Shown here piece after piece: positions 1 through 7,105 of a stretch of DNA of 10,885 nucleotides. Each line of letters begins with the position of its first letter. Position 1 is the first letter of the stretch. The translations under genes were made by a program, and so were the position numbers. Under the pieces are notes generated by a model that did no database searches, was not told the origin of the DNA, and saw nothing but the letters and a program-made list of their open reading frames with translations. This DNA is from Burkholderiales bacterium (GTDB lineage: Bacteria > Pseudomonadota > Gammaproteobacteria > Burkholderiales > SG8-39). The stretch lies in the NCBI GenBank assembly GCA_025929745.1, contig JAICPQ010000070.1:1-10885 (forward strand), in the 5' to 3' direction.

Positions 1-1613
1 TCCTCGATTCGCGGGGTTTCCGGCCCTTCTACGGCGGCTACTCCTGGACCGCGCATCGCGTCCTGGGCGTCGTGTCGCTGCAGTTGAAGCACCCGCTGCT
101 CGCGCTTCTCGGTTTTGGTTTGATCATCGCAGCCTGCGTGGTGCTCTTCCTGCGCGTGCCATCGAGCTTCGTGCCGGCGGAAGACCAAGGCTACATCTTC
201 GGCAACGTGCAGCTGCCCGACGGCGCGACGCTCGAGCGCACGCGCAAGGTGGCGGGCGAGCTCGGAAGCATCGCGCAGTCGACCCCGGGCGTGCAGAACG
301 TGATGGTGATCAACGGCTTCGATCTTCTGGGCGGCGGCAACAAGACGAATGCCGCCACCATGTTCATCCCGCTCAAGCACTGGGACGAGCGCAAGGACCG
401 CCCCGCGCTGGCGGTCGCAGGCGACGTCGCGGCGAAAGGCTCGGCGCTGCGCGAAGGCATGGCGCTCGCGTTCAATCCGGCCGCGATCCGCGGTCTCGGC
501 ACCGCGGGCGGCTTCGAGCTCTACGTACAGGCGCGCACCGACCCGAGCCCGCAGCGCCTCTTCCAGGTGACGCAGGCATTCCTCGGCGCGCTGCGTGAGC
601 ATCCGGAGCTCACCGGTATCAATTCGTTCTACCGCCCGACGGTGCCGCAGCTCCACGTGGAGGTGGATCGCGAGAAGGCGATCTCGCTCGGCGTGCCGGT
701 GCCCGAGGTGTTCGAGGCGCTGCAAAGCACCATGTCCGCGCTCTACGTGAACGACTTCAACAAGTTCGGCCGCACCTACCGCGTGCAGATGCAGGCCGAC
801 GCGGCCTTCCGCGCCCAACCCGAGGACCTCGGCTCGGTGTACGTGCGCTCGCAGACCACGCGCGAGATGATCCCGCTCAAGGCGCTCATCCGCACGAGCA
901 ATGTCATCGGCCCGGAGCAGCTCGAGCGCTTCAACGGCTTTGTTGCCGCGCGCGTGCTCGGCAACGGCCGCCCCGGCGTGTCTTCCGGCGAGGCGATCCG
1001 CGCGGTCGAGGAAGTCGCGGCAACGGCGCTGCCCGAGGGCTACCAGATCGCCTGGTCGGGCCAGGCGTTTCAGGAAAAGCGCACCGGCCGCGCCTCGGCC
1101 ATCGCCTTCTCGCTCGCCATCGTCATGGTGTTCCTCATCCTCGCCGCGCTTTACGAGCGCTGGCTTCTGCCTTTCGCCGTGGTGATGGCGGTGCCCTTCG
1201 CAGTGGTGGGCGCGCTTGGCTTCGTGTGGATGCGCGGACTCGAGAACGACATCTACTTCCAGATCGGCCTTGTCGTGCTGATCGGCCTCGCGGCGAAAAA
1301 TGCCATTTTGATCGTGGAATTCGCGCAGCAGGGCTTCCTCGAGGGGAAAAGCGCGGTCGAGGCGGCGCTCAACGCGGCGCGCCTTCGCTTCCGGCCGATC
1401 GTCATGACCTCGCTCGCTTTCGTGCTGGGCGTGCTGCCGCTCATGCTTTCGACCGGCGCCGGCGCCGGCGCGCGACGCTCGATGGGCACTGGCGTGGTCG
1501 GCGGCATGCTGATCGCGACCTTCGTCGCGACGATCTTCATCCCGCTTTTCTTCGTGCTGGTCGCGCGGCGACGCAAGCCGCGTCACGCGCCCGAACCGGC
1601 GCCAGCCGAATGA
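1..1613 (+). CDS. RND multidrug efflux pump, inner-membrane permease (HAE1/AcrB-MexB type), C-terminal part
   Basis: Proton-driven inner-membrane subunit of a tripartite efflux pump. The gene is cut by the left edge; the reading frame is open from base 3, so about 536 C-terminal residues are seen, half of the usual length of about 1,040. The fragment opens just before TM7 (LLALLGFGLIIAACVVLFLR), followed by the family signature PSSFVPAEDQGYIF, the second periplasmic porter/docking region (for example YVNDFNKFGRTYRVQMQ), and then TM8 to TM12. TM10 carries AAKNAILIVEF, whose lysine (codon 1296-1298) corresponds to AcrB Lys940 of the proton relay; the TM4 aspartates would lie outside the window. 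The stop overlaps the next start (ATGA, 1610-1613), so it is translationally coupled to its outer-membrane channel. A periplasmic adaptor gene probably lies upstream. Substrates cannot be read from this half. The family call is very secure. Confidence 0.96.
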   Translation, partial: LDSRGFRPFYGGYSWTAHRVLGVVSLQLKHPLLALLGFGLIIAACVVLFLRVPSSFVPAEDQGYIFGNVQLPDGATLERTRKVAGELGSIAQSTPGVQNVMVINGFDLLGGGNKTNAATMFIPLKHWDERKDRPALAVAGDVAAKGSALREGMALAFNPAAIRGLGTAGGFELYVQARTDPSPQRLFQVTQAFLGALREHPELTGINSFYRPTVPQLHVEVDREKAISLGVPVPEVFEALQSTMSALYVNDFNKFGRTYRVQMQADAAFRAQPEDLGSVYVRSQTTREMIPLKALIRTSNVIGPEQLERFNGFVAARVLGNGRPGVSSGEAIRAVEEVAATALPEGYQIAWSGQAFQEKRTGRASAIAFSLAIVMVFLILAALYERWLLPFAVVMAVPFAVVGALGFVWMRGLENDIYFQIGLVVLIGLAAKNAILIVEFAQQGFLEGKSAVEAALNAARLRFRPIVMTSLAFVLGVLPLMLSTGAGAGARRSMGTGVVGGMLIATFVATIFIPLFFVLVARRRKPRHAPEPAPAE

Positions 1614-2986
1614 AGGCGCTTCTCCTGCTCGCGCTGCTCGCCGGCTGCAGCGTCGGCCCGAAGTACGAGCGCCCCGAGATGCCGCTGCCCGCCGAGTTTG
1701 CGGCGCCCGCCCCGGCAGCCGGCGCTGAAATCCCGCCCGACTGGTGGAAGCTGTACGGCGACGCCCGGCTCGACGAGCTGGTCGCCTCGGTGCGCACGCG
1801 CAATGCGGATCTCCGTATCGCGGCGGCGCAGGTCGAGGAAGCCGAAGCGGTGCTACGCCAGGCGCGCGCCGCGGTGTTTCCGGAAATCACGGGTTCTTTC
1901 ACTCGCACGCGCTCGCGCGTCGGCACCCTGACCGCACCGCCGCCGGTGGCGAGCGCGCCGCTCGAGCGCAACGACGCGCGCCTCGTGGTCTCGACTTCCT
2001 ACGAGCTCGACTTCTGGGGCCGCGTCCAGGGTGCCGGTGCAGCGGCGCAAGCCGGCCTGACCGGCGCGCAGCTCACGCGCGAGGTGGTTACGCTCACCCT
2101 CGGCGGGCTCACGGCGCAGACCTATTTCGGCCTGCGCTCGCTCGACGCGCAGATCGAGGTGCTCACCCGGAGCATCGAGCTGCGCCAGGAGTCGCTCGCC
2201 ATCGCCGAGGCGCGCGCCCAAGCAGGACTCGCCTCCGAGCTCGACGTGCACCAGGCGAGAGGCGCGCTCGCCGATGCGCTCGTGCAGCGCCGCGACGCGG
2301 GACGCAACCGCGCGCTGCTCGAGCGCCAGCTCGGACAGCTCTCGGGAACGCTGGATCTCAAGCTCGCGGGCGGCGACCTTTTCACGCTGCCGGTACCGCC
2401 AACGCCGCCCGCCGGTCTGCCCTCGAGCCTGCTCGAGCGGCGACCCGACATCCGCGCCGCCGAGCAGACCATGGTGGCGGCAAACGCGCAGATCGGCATC
2501 GCGCGCGCCGCGCGCTTCCCTGCTGTCTCGCTCACCGCCTCGGCGGGCGGACAGAGCGCCGCGGTCGAGGACATCGTGCGAAGCGGTGTGTGGTCGCTCG
2601 GCCTGGGCATCGTCATGCCGCTCTTCGACGCCGGACGGCGAGCGGCGGTCGAGGACCAGACGCAGGCACGCTACCGGCAGACGGTCGCGTCATGGCAGCG
2701 CTCGGTCGAAGGCGCCTTCCGCGAAGTCTCCGACGCGCTCGTCAACCTCGAGCAGGCGAGCGCATCCGAAGCCGATCTGCGCGAGCGCCTTGACGCCGCC
2801 CGCAACGCGCTCGAGCTCTCGCGCATTCGCTACGACTCCGGCTACTCGCCGTACCTCGAGGTCCTGGACGCGCAGCGCACCGCCAATGACGCGGAGCTCG
2901 CCTTCGTGCGCAACCGCCAGGCACGCCTCGCCTTCAGCGTCGACCTGATGAAGGCGCTCGGCGGCGGCTGGAGCGAGAAAGACTAG
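1610..2986 (+). CDS. Outer-membrane efflux channel lipoprotein (OprM/NodT family, TolC superfamily)
   Basis: Outer-membrane channel of the tripartite pump, 458 residues, normal for the OprM/CmeC/NodT family. The start is the ATG overlapping the pump stop; it gives a short lipoprotein signal with lipobox LLAGC and acylated Cys13, followed by the typical SVGPKYERP. Two OEP repeats follow. Family landmarks are DWWKLYGDARLDELV (about 45-60), YELDFWGR (about 130-137), LLERRPDIRAAEQ near the middle, FPAVSLTASAGG, and RYDSGYSPYLEVLDAQRT in the second repeat, with a terminal LMKALGGGW. The long Ala/Glu/Arg-rich stretches between them are the helical periplasmic coiled coils. A longer in-frame reading from about 1226 only shadows the pump gene and has no signal, so it is rejected. 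The stop shares a CTAG with the stop of the convergent thioesterase gene. Confidence 0.95.
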   Translation: MKALLLLALLAGCSVGPKYERPEMPLPAEFAAPAPAAGAEIPPDWWKLYGDARLDELVASVRTRNADLRIAAAQVEEAEAVLRQARAAVFPEITGSFTRTRSRVGTLTAPPPVASAPLERNDARLVVSTSYELDFWGRVQGAGAAAQAGLTGAQLTREVVTLTLGGLTAQTYFGLRSLDAQIEVLTRSIELRQESLAIAEARAQAGLASELDVHQARGALADALVQRRDAGRNRALLERQLGQLSGTLDLKLAGGDLFTLPVPPTPPAGLPSSLLERRPDIRAAEQTMVAANAQIGIARAARFPAVSLTASAGGQSAAVEDIVRSGVWSLGLGIVMPLFDAGRRAAVEDQTQARYRQTVASWQRSVEGAFREVSDALVNLEQASASEADLRERLDAARNALELSRIRYDSGYSPYLEVLDAQRTANDAELAFVRNRQARLAFSVDLMKALGGGWSEKD

Positions 2987-3390
2987 GCAAGACCGGCCTT
3001 GGCGCGCTTCGCCGCGAGGCGCTCGCGCGTCTTGGCAGTCTCGACGACGAAGCGCACATGCTTGCCGCGCCCTACCTGCTCCACCGGGTCGTGCACCGAG
3101 AATTCGAAAGTCACCTTGCGCCCGTCGAGCTCCGCGATGCGCGCCTCGATTCTGACTGTGAGACCGAGCGGCGTCGCCGCGAGGTGGTCGATGGACACGT
3201 GCGCGCCCACCGAGTCTTCACCGGGGTCGAGATGCGCGAGCAGGAAATCGCGGCATGCGTACTCGACATCGCTCACCATGCGCGGCGTGGCATAGACCAT
3301 GCCTTCTTTTCCCATGAAGCCGATGCAGCGCGCCTCGTCCACCAGGATGGATTTCGCGGTCTCGACGCCTGGCTTGAGCGAGGGCTTCAC
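2983..3390 (-). CDS. FlK-like hotdog-fold acyl-CoA thioesterase family protein
   Basis: 135-residue single hotdog-domain protein resembling fluoroacetyl-CoA thioesterase FlK of Streptomyces cattleya (about 139 residues). The segment from ATPRMVSDVEYAC through LDPGEDSVGAHVSIDH to AATPLGLTV aligns with FlK without gaps. On that alignment the FlK catalytic residues Thr42, Glu50 and His76 correspond to Thr35, Glu43 and His69 here, with identical spacing, so hydrolysis of a thioester is likely. The fluoroacetyl specificity of FlK should not be assumed; most bacterial relatives are uncharacterised. The start is GTG at 3390-3388; this GTGA overlaps the stop of the upstream HMA gene (3387-3389), implying coupled translation. 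The C-terminus is basic (AKTRERLAAKRAKAG). The stop overlaps that of the efflux channel gene. The family call is good; the substrate is unknown. Confidence 0.82.
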   Translation of the reverse strand: MKPSLKPGVETAKSILVDEARCIGFMGKEGMVYATPRMVSDVEYACRDFLLAHLDPGEDSVGAHVSIDHLAATPLGLTVRIEARIAELDGRKVTFEFSVHDPVEQVGRGKHVRFVVETAKTRERLAAKRAKAGLA

Positions 3391-3593
3391 GGCGCCTTGT
3401 AGCCGGCGCGCTCGACCGCCTTTCTCATCTCGGCGACGCCCGCCTTCGCCGGGTCGTAGGTAACCCTGGCGCGCGCCTCAGCAAGCGAAACATCGACCTT
3501 CTGCACGCCGGCCAGGCCGGATAGCATCCGGGTGACGCTCTTGACGCAGCCCTCGCAATCCATGCCTTCGACTTTGAGCTCGACGGTTTCCAT
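3387..3593 (-). CDS. Heavy-metal-associated (HMA) domain protein, CopZ-like metallochaperone
   Basis: 68-residue free-standing HMA domain, the usual size of CopZ/Atx1 copper chaperones. The metal motif GMDCEGC lies at residues 10-16, with Cys13 and Cys16 as the expected Cu(I) ligands. The ferredoxin-like pattern follows: VELKVEG strand, CVKSVTRMLSGL helix, VQKVDVSL and ARVTYD strands, and a C-terminal helix ending ERAGYKAP. The start is ambiguous: ATG at 3593 is chosen because it begins just before the first strand; ATG at 3602 would add Met-Asp-Ser, and a longer reading to 3671 adds an unconserved tail. Neither start has a strong ribosome site. The 3' end overlaps the thioesterase start. No metal ATPase is visible in the window, so its partner is unknown. 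The start codon lies inside that of the divergent hydrolase gene (CATG). Confidence 0.88.
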   Translation of the reverse strand: METVELKVEGMDCEGCVKSVTRMLSGLAGVQKVDVSLAEARARVTYDPAKAGVAEMRKAVERAGYKAP

Positions 3594-4458
3594 GCTGTCC
3601 ATTCTACTGTGCCTGCTTGCGCCGCTGGCGGCGGCACAGGATCGCAGCTTCGATTCCGCCGGCGTGCGCATCCGCTATGTCGACTACGGCAGCGGCGCCG
3701 CGGTGCTCCTCATCCACGGCTTCACCGCCGACCTCGAGCGTTCCTGGATGGAGACCGGAATCCTGCCGGACCTGGCGCGCGATCATCGCGTGATCGCCTT
3801 CGATCTGCGCGGCCACGGCGCGAGCGACAAGCCGCACGAGCCGCGCGCCTACGACGAAGTGGCGCTCGACGCCATTCGCCTGCTCGACCACCTCGCCATC
3901 GACAGGGCGCATGTCGTCGGCTATTCGCTCGGCGGCATCATCGCGGCGAAGCTGCTCACCACGCACCCGCAACGCTTCGCGAGCGCGCTCCTCGGCGGCG
4001 CGGCGTACCGGCGCTCGCGCAGCGAGCGCTCCGATCGCGAGGCCGACGCCGCGGCGCGCGAGATCGAGGCGGGCGTTTATCGCGCGTTGCTGGTGTCCAC
4101 GGCGCCGACCGACGAGCCGTCCCTGAAGGAGGAAAACATCCTCGCCCGATCCGCGGAGATCGCCGAGCGGAACGATCAGCGCGCGCTCGCCGCGCTTATG
4201 CGCGCACGGCGCGCGCTCGTCGTTTCCGATGCGGAAATCGCCACCGTCCGCGTGCCCTCGCTCGCCGTGGTTGGCGCCGCAGATCCGGCGCTTCCCCGCG
4301 TCAAGGCCATGCAGGGCGTATGGGCCGGCCTCGAGGTGGTCGTGCTTCCCGGCGCGACGCATCCGACCGTGCATCCGCGCAGTCTGCCGCGCCACGCCGC
4401 CTTTCGCGAAGCGATCCGCGGGCACATTGCACGCGCGAAACACCGTCCCCATATATAA
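3592..4458 (+). CDS. Alpha/beta-fold hydrolase with N-terminal signal-like segment
   Basis: 288-residue alpha/beta hydrolase (esterase/lipase-like). Visible elements are the oxyanion region LLIHGF (39-44), a strand ending DLRGHGASDKP (71-81), the nucleophile elbow GYSLGG with Ser112 (110-115), the acid loop VVGAADP with Asp231, and the catalytic histidine in GATHP (His257). A helical cap is likely between about 140 and 215. The N-terminus MLSILLCLLAPLAAAQD looks like a short signal peptide cut after AAA, suggesting export, but it has no basic n-region residue. Upstream in-frame starts (3562 ATG, 3532 GTG) lengthen it without adding a basic residue and run into the divergent HMA gene, so 3592 is preferred with moderate certainty. 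The next gene starts 5 bases downstream, suggesting an operon with the J-protein. The substrate cannot be inferred. Confidence 0.85.
   Translation: MLSILLCLLAPLAAAQDRSFDSAGVRIRYVDYGSGAAVLLIHGFTADLERSWMETGILPDLARDHRVIAFDLRGHGASDKPHEPRAYDEVALDAIRLLDHLAIDRAHVVGYSLGGIIAAKLLTTHPQRFASALLGGAAYRRSRSERSDREADAAAREIEAGVYRALLVSTAPTDEPSLKEENILARSAEIAERNDQRALAALMRARRALVVSDAEIATVRVPSLAVVGAADPALPRVKAMQGVWAGLEVVVLPGATHPTVHPRSLPRHAAFREAIRGHIARAKHRPHI
4426..4454 (+). promoter_or_regulatory. Possible sigma-32 heat-shock promoter before the CbpA-like gene
   Basis: CCCCATAT (4447-4454) matches the sigma-32 -10 consensus CCCCATNT exactly. ATTGCA (4426-4431) matches 4 of 6 bases of the CTTGAA -35, with a 15-base spacer, within the known range. 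It lies inside the last codons of the hydrolase gene. A start about 7 bases downstream would leave only a few bases before the ATG at 4464, which argues against it or implies a nearly leaderless message. Confidence 0.3.
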
Positions 4459-4463
4459 GGCCT

Positions 4464-5357
4464 ATGAAGTACAAGGATTACTACAAGATCCTCGGCGTCG
4501 AGCGCGGCGCGTCCGAGGACGACATCAAGAAGGCCTACCGCAAGCTCGCGCGCAAATACCACCCCGACGTTTCGAAGGAATCGAACGCCAAGGAGCGCTT
4601 CCAGGAAGTTTCGGAGGCGTACGAGACCCTGCGGGACAAGGAAAAGCGCGCGGCCTACGACAGCTTGGGCTCGTTCCGGCCGGGTCAGGATTTCCGTCCG
4701 CCGCCCGACTGGTTCGACCGTTTCGGCGCCGGGCGCAACGAGGACCTGCACGGCGTAGACCTCGGCGAGCTGTTCGAATCGATGGGCCTCTTCGGGCGCG
4801 CCGGGCGGCGGCGCTCGCGCGGCGCGTTCCCGGGCGAGGATTACGAGGTGCCGGTGCGCCTCACGCTGGAGGAGGCGGCGCGCGGTACCGAGCGCGTGGT
4901 GCAGCTCGACGCGCGCAGCTTCACCGCGCGCATTCCACGCGGCGCGATCGACGGCCAGCGCCTGCGCCTGCGCGGCAAGGGCGGCCCGGGCATGAACGGC
5001 GGTCCGCCGGGCGACCTCTACCTCCAGATCGCGCTCGACCCGCACCCGCTCTATCGCGCGAGCGGGCATGACCTCGAGCTCGAGGTTCCCGTGGCGCCGT
5101 GGGAGGCCGCGCTCGGCGCGCAGGTCGAAGTGCCGACGCTCGAAGGGCGCGTGACCATGAAAGTTCCCCCGGGATCGCGCGCCGGGCAGAAGCTGCGGCT
5201 CAGCGGCAAGGGCCTGCCCAAACCGAGCGGGGGGGCGGGCGATCTTTATGCGGTGCTCAACATCGCCGTGCCGGCGACGCTCACCGATCGCGAGAAAGCA
5301 CTCTTCGAGCAGCTCCGCGAAACATCGCGTTTCGACCCGCGCGCGCGCTTCAGCTAG
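4464..5357 (+). CDS. cbpA: DnaJ-class molecular chaperone, CbpA-like (J-domain plus DnaJ C-terminal domains)
   Basis: 297-residue J-domain co-chaperone of DnaK, close to the length of E. coli CbpA (306). The J domain occupies about residues 1-70, opening KDYYKILGVERGASEDDIKK, with the HPD motif at 33-35 that stimulates the Hsp70 ATPase. A linker (about 70-115) holds DWFDRFGAGRNEDLHG and LFESMGLFGRAGRRR, poorer in Gly than in true DnaJ. The two C-terminal substrate-binding domains follow (EDYEVPVRLTLEEAARGTER, then LRLRGKGGPG, GDLYLQIAL, LRLSGKGLP). There is no CxxCxGxG zinc finger, which separates it from DnaJ proper. The ATG follows TAAGG at 4456-4460. It lies between the hydrolase (5-base gap) and the DksA-like gene (14-base gap). 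The CbpA inhibitor gene cbpM, a common partner, is not seen next to it. Confidence 0.93.
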   Translation: MKYKDYYKILGVERGASEDDIKKAYRKLARKYHPDVSKESNAKERFQEVSEAYETLRDKEKRAAYDSLGSFRPGQDFRPPPDWFDRFGAGRNEDLHGVDLGELFESMGLFGRAGRRRSRGAFPGEDYEVPVRLTLEEAARGTERVVQLDARSFTARIPRGAIDGQRLRLRGKGGPGMNGGPPGDLYLQIALDPHPLYRASGHDLELEVPVAPWEAALGAQVEVPTLEGRVTMKVPPGSRAGQKLRLSGKGLPKPSGGAGDLYAVLNIAVPATLTDREKALFEQLRETSRFDPRARFS

Positions 5358-5360
5358 GAG
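5356..5360 (+). promoter_or_regulatory. Ribosome binding site deciding the DksA-like start
   Basis: AGGAG begins at the last two bases of the J-protein stop codon and lies 11 bases before ATG 5372. No comparable site precedes the alternative ATG at 5396, which is why the longer start was chosen. Confidence 0.6.
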
Positions 5361-5371
5361 AAGGGCCGGGC

Positions 5372-5797
5372 ATGCTCCTTGCGAGCTTCGGCCGCATGGC
5401 ACTCACGGAAAAACAGACCCAGGAGCTGCACAAGGCCATCGAGCAGCGCCGCGCAACCCTTCTCGCCGAGCTGCGCGAAGACGCCGAGCGCGTGCGTAAC
5501 GGCCGCTTCCGGGACCTCGCCGGTTCCGCACCGGATCCCGGCGACGAATCGGTCGCCACGCTGATCGGCGATCTTGCGCACGCCGACATGGGGCGCGACC
5601 TCGACGAGTTGCGCGGCCTCGAAGCCGCGCGCACGCGCCTCGCCGACGGGAGCTACGGGGTGTGCATAGCGTGCGGCGGCGACATCGGCGTCGAGCGGCT
5701 GCGCGCCAATCCCTCCGCGGTGCGTTGCATCGATTGCCAGACGATGTACGAGAAGACGCACCTCAGCCCGAGCTCTACCCCCGGCTCAAGCCTTTAG
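5372..5797 (+). CDS. DksA/TraR-family C4-type zinc-finger protein
   Basis: 141-residue member of the DksA/TraR family, whose characterised members enter the RNA polymerase secondary channel and tune initiation, often with ppGpp. An N-terminal helix pair forms the coiled coil (about 12-90), and the tip contains DPGDESVA (55-62), comparable to the DPAD region of DksA with its two acidic residues. The C-terminal zinc finger is CIAC (98-101), a 17-residue gap, and CIDC (119-122), the classic spacing; all four cysteines are present. The start at 5372 is chosen because AGGAG (5356-5360) precedes it; the ATG at 5396 (MALTEKQ) fits the family better at the N-terminus but has no visible ribosome site. 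The 14-base gap after the J-protein suggests co-transcription. The stop overlaps the convergent FAD-reductase gene by 12 bases. Confidence 0.9.
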   Translation: MLLASFGRMALTEKQTQELHKAIEQRRATLLAELREDAERVRNGRFRDLAGSAPDPGDESVATLIGDLAHADMGRDLDELRGLEAARTRLADGSYGVCIACGGDIGVERLRANPSAVRCIDCQTMYEKTHLSPSSTPGSSL

Positions 5798-7105
5798 CAC
5801 GCATTTGTCGTAGAGGCGCGGGAACGCGCCCGCTGGGTCGTACTTCTTCTTGAGCGCGTCGTAGGCCTCTCCGCCGTAGCGGCGGTAGAACTCGCCCTCG
5901 CTGAAGTAGCAGTCCGAGTAAAGCGACTTGATGCCGCCGAGCTCGGCCACCTTCGCTTCGATCAGCCGGTTGAAATGACCGGGCGCGTGCGCCGCGCGCG
6001 TGCGCTTCACGTCCCAGAAACCGAAGTTGACATACCAGCCGCGCTGCAGCGGATAGAGCGCGAAGTTGCCGTGCGCGCCGCCGATGGGACAGATCCACAT
6101 CGGCCACAAGCCGATCTCGCGAGCATAGAAATCGAGGAACTCGCCGGTACACGCGATCGGGATGTCCACGTCCTGGATCACCGACTCCGAATGCACGCCG
6201 AGCGCGCGCTCGAGCTTTTTCGTCACGCCCACGCGGCTATTCCAGCGCATGATCTTGGTGTACGTCTTGGAACCAAGGCGCCCCCGGCCATAGAGCCGCC
6301 GGATGAGGGGATTCTGGGCGAACACATTCTTCGAGCACCAGAACCAGTCCGTGTCCCAGCGCCAGACGTAATCGTGCACGCTCAGATAGTCTTCGCGCTT
6401 CTCGCCGATCGAGCGGTAGTAGATGTGCTCGAAGGTGTAATCGCTCGTATACGGCGCTCGCTCGACGAAGCGCCCGAGCGTGATGAACATGCGCTGCGGC
6501 GAGAACACCGTGCCGTCGATGAAATCGGCCTCGCCCGCCTCGAGATACCGCTCCAGCTCCCCGAAGTGGCTGAACGGCACATGGGTAAGCTGGACGTACG
6601 GCTGGACCGGAATGGTCTTCGCCTTCACGCGTAATGCGTAGCCGAGCGTGCCGTACGAATTCGGAAAGCCGAAGAAAAGGTCGGCGTGCTCGTTGTCGCG
6701 CGTGCAGCGCACGATGCGCCCGTCGCCAAGAAGCACGTCGAGCTCAAGCATGGTGTCGTGCACGAGCCCGTGCCGGTGCGAGGTCGACTCGATGCCGACG
6801 CCGGCGACCGCGCCGCCCAGCGTGATGGTCTTCAACTGCGGCACCACGGCCGGCATGACGCCGTGCGCGAGGCACTCGCGCGTCAGGTCTTCGTACGCGA
6901 TCATGCCCTCGGCCTCGACGAAGCCATCGCGAATCGCGAGCACCTGGTTGAAGGAGCGCACATCGAGACGCCGGCGCGCGCCGACCGCGCGGTCGCGGAA
7001 GAGGTTCGAGGTTTCCTTCGCGAGCGCGACCGGTCCCGCGCCGTGCTTCAGGCTCTCGATCAGGGATTGCCGCTTGGCTGCGTGCGCCGCAGCCGCGTCA
7101 GCCAT
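5786..7105 (-). CDS. FAD-binding oxidoreductase, DHCR24/DWARF1-like (TmsA/BfaA-type fatty-acyl methylene reductase candidate)
   Basis: 439-residue flavoprotein of the FAD_binding_4 (VAO/PCMH) superfamily. The flavin loop is at about 89-117, including TLGGAVAGVGIESTSHRHG. The match to human sterol Delta24-reductase DHCR24 is clear through GIES-S-SH, LFF, YGTLGY and the C-terminal YSDCYFSEGEFYRRYGG and AFPRLYDKC. In actinobacteria the homologous TmsA/BfaA proteins reduce a 10-methylene group on phospholipid acyl chains made by a neighbouring Cfa-like methyltransferase, giving 10-methyl fatty acids such as tuberculostearate; TSNLFR near residue 32 is, from memory, shared with that group. Here the upstream gene is exactly such a methyltransferase, and the ATG start overlaps its stop by 8 bases (7098-7105). 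A role in membrane-lipid modification is inferred. A sterol substrate is less likely without other sterol genes. Confidence 0.88.
   Translation of the reverse strand: MADAAAAHAAKRQSLIESLKHGAGPVALAKETSNLFRDRAVGARRRLDVRSFNQVLAIRDGFVEAEGMIAYEDLTRECLAHGVMPAVVPQLKTITLGGAVAGVGIESTSHRHGLVHDTMLELDVLLGDGRIVRCTRDNEHADLFFGFPNSYGTLGYALRVKAKTIPVQPYVQLTHVPFSHFGELERYLEAGEADFIDGTVFSPQRMFITLGRFVERAPYTSDYTFEHIYYRSIGEKREDYLSVHDYVWRWDTDWFWCSKNVFAQNPLIRRLYGRGRLGSKTYTKIMRWNSRVGVTKKLERALGVHSESVIQDVDIPIACTGEFLDFYAREIGLWPMWICPIGGAHGNFALYPLQRGWYVNFGFWDVKRTRAAHAPGHFNRLIEAKVAELGGIKSLYSDCYFSEGEFYRRYGGEAYDALKKKYDPAGAFPRLYDKCVLKA

Noticed and set aside
1744..2793. Plus-strand open frame of 349 codons inside the efflux channel gene
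   Set aside because: Overlaps the OprM-like gene in another frame; very Arg-rich translation with no family features.
3604..4452. Minus-strand open frame of 282 codons opposite the hydrolase gene
   Set aside because: The hydrolase has a complete catalytic triad in the correct order; the antisense frame has no motifs.
4176..5402. Long minus-strand open frame of 408 codons opposite the hydrolase and J-protein genes
   Set aside because: It spans two well-supported plus-strand genes, shows no recognisable motif and is Arg/Ala-rich as expected for a shadow frame.
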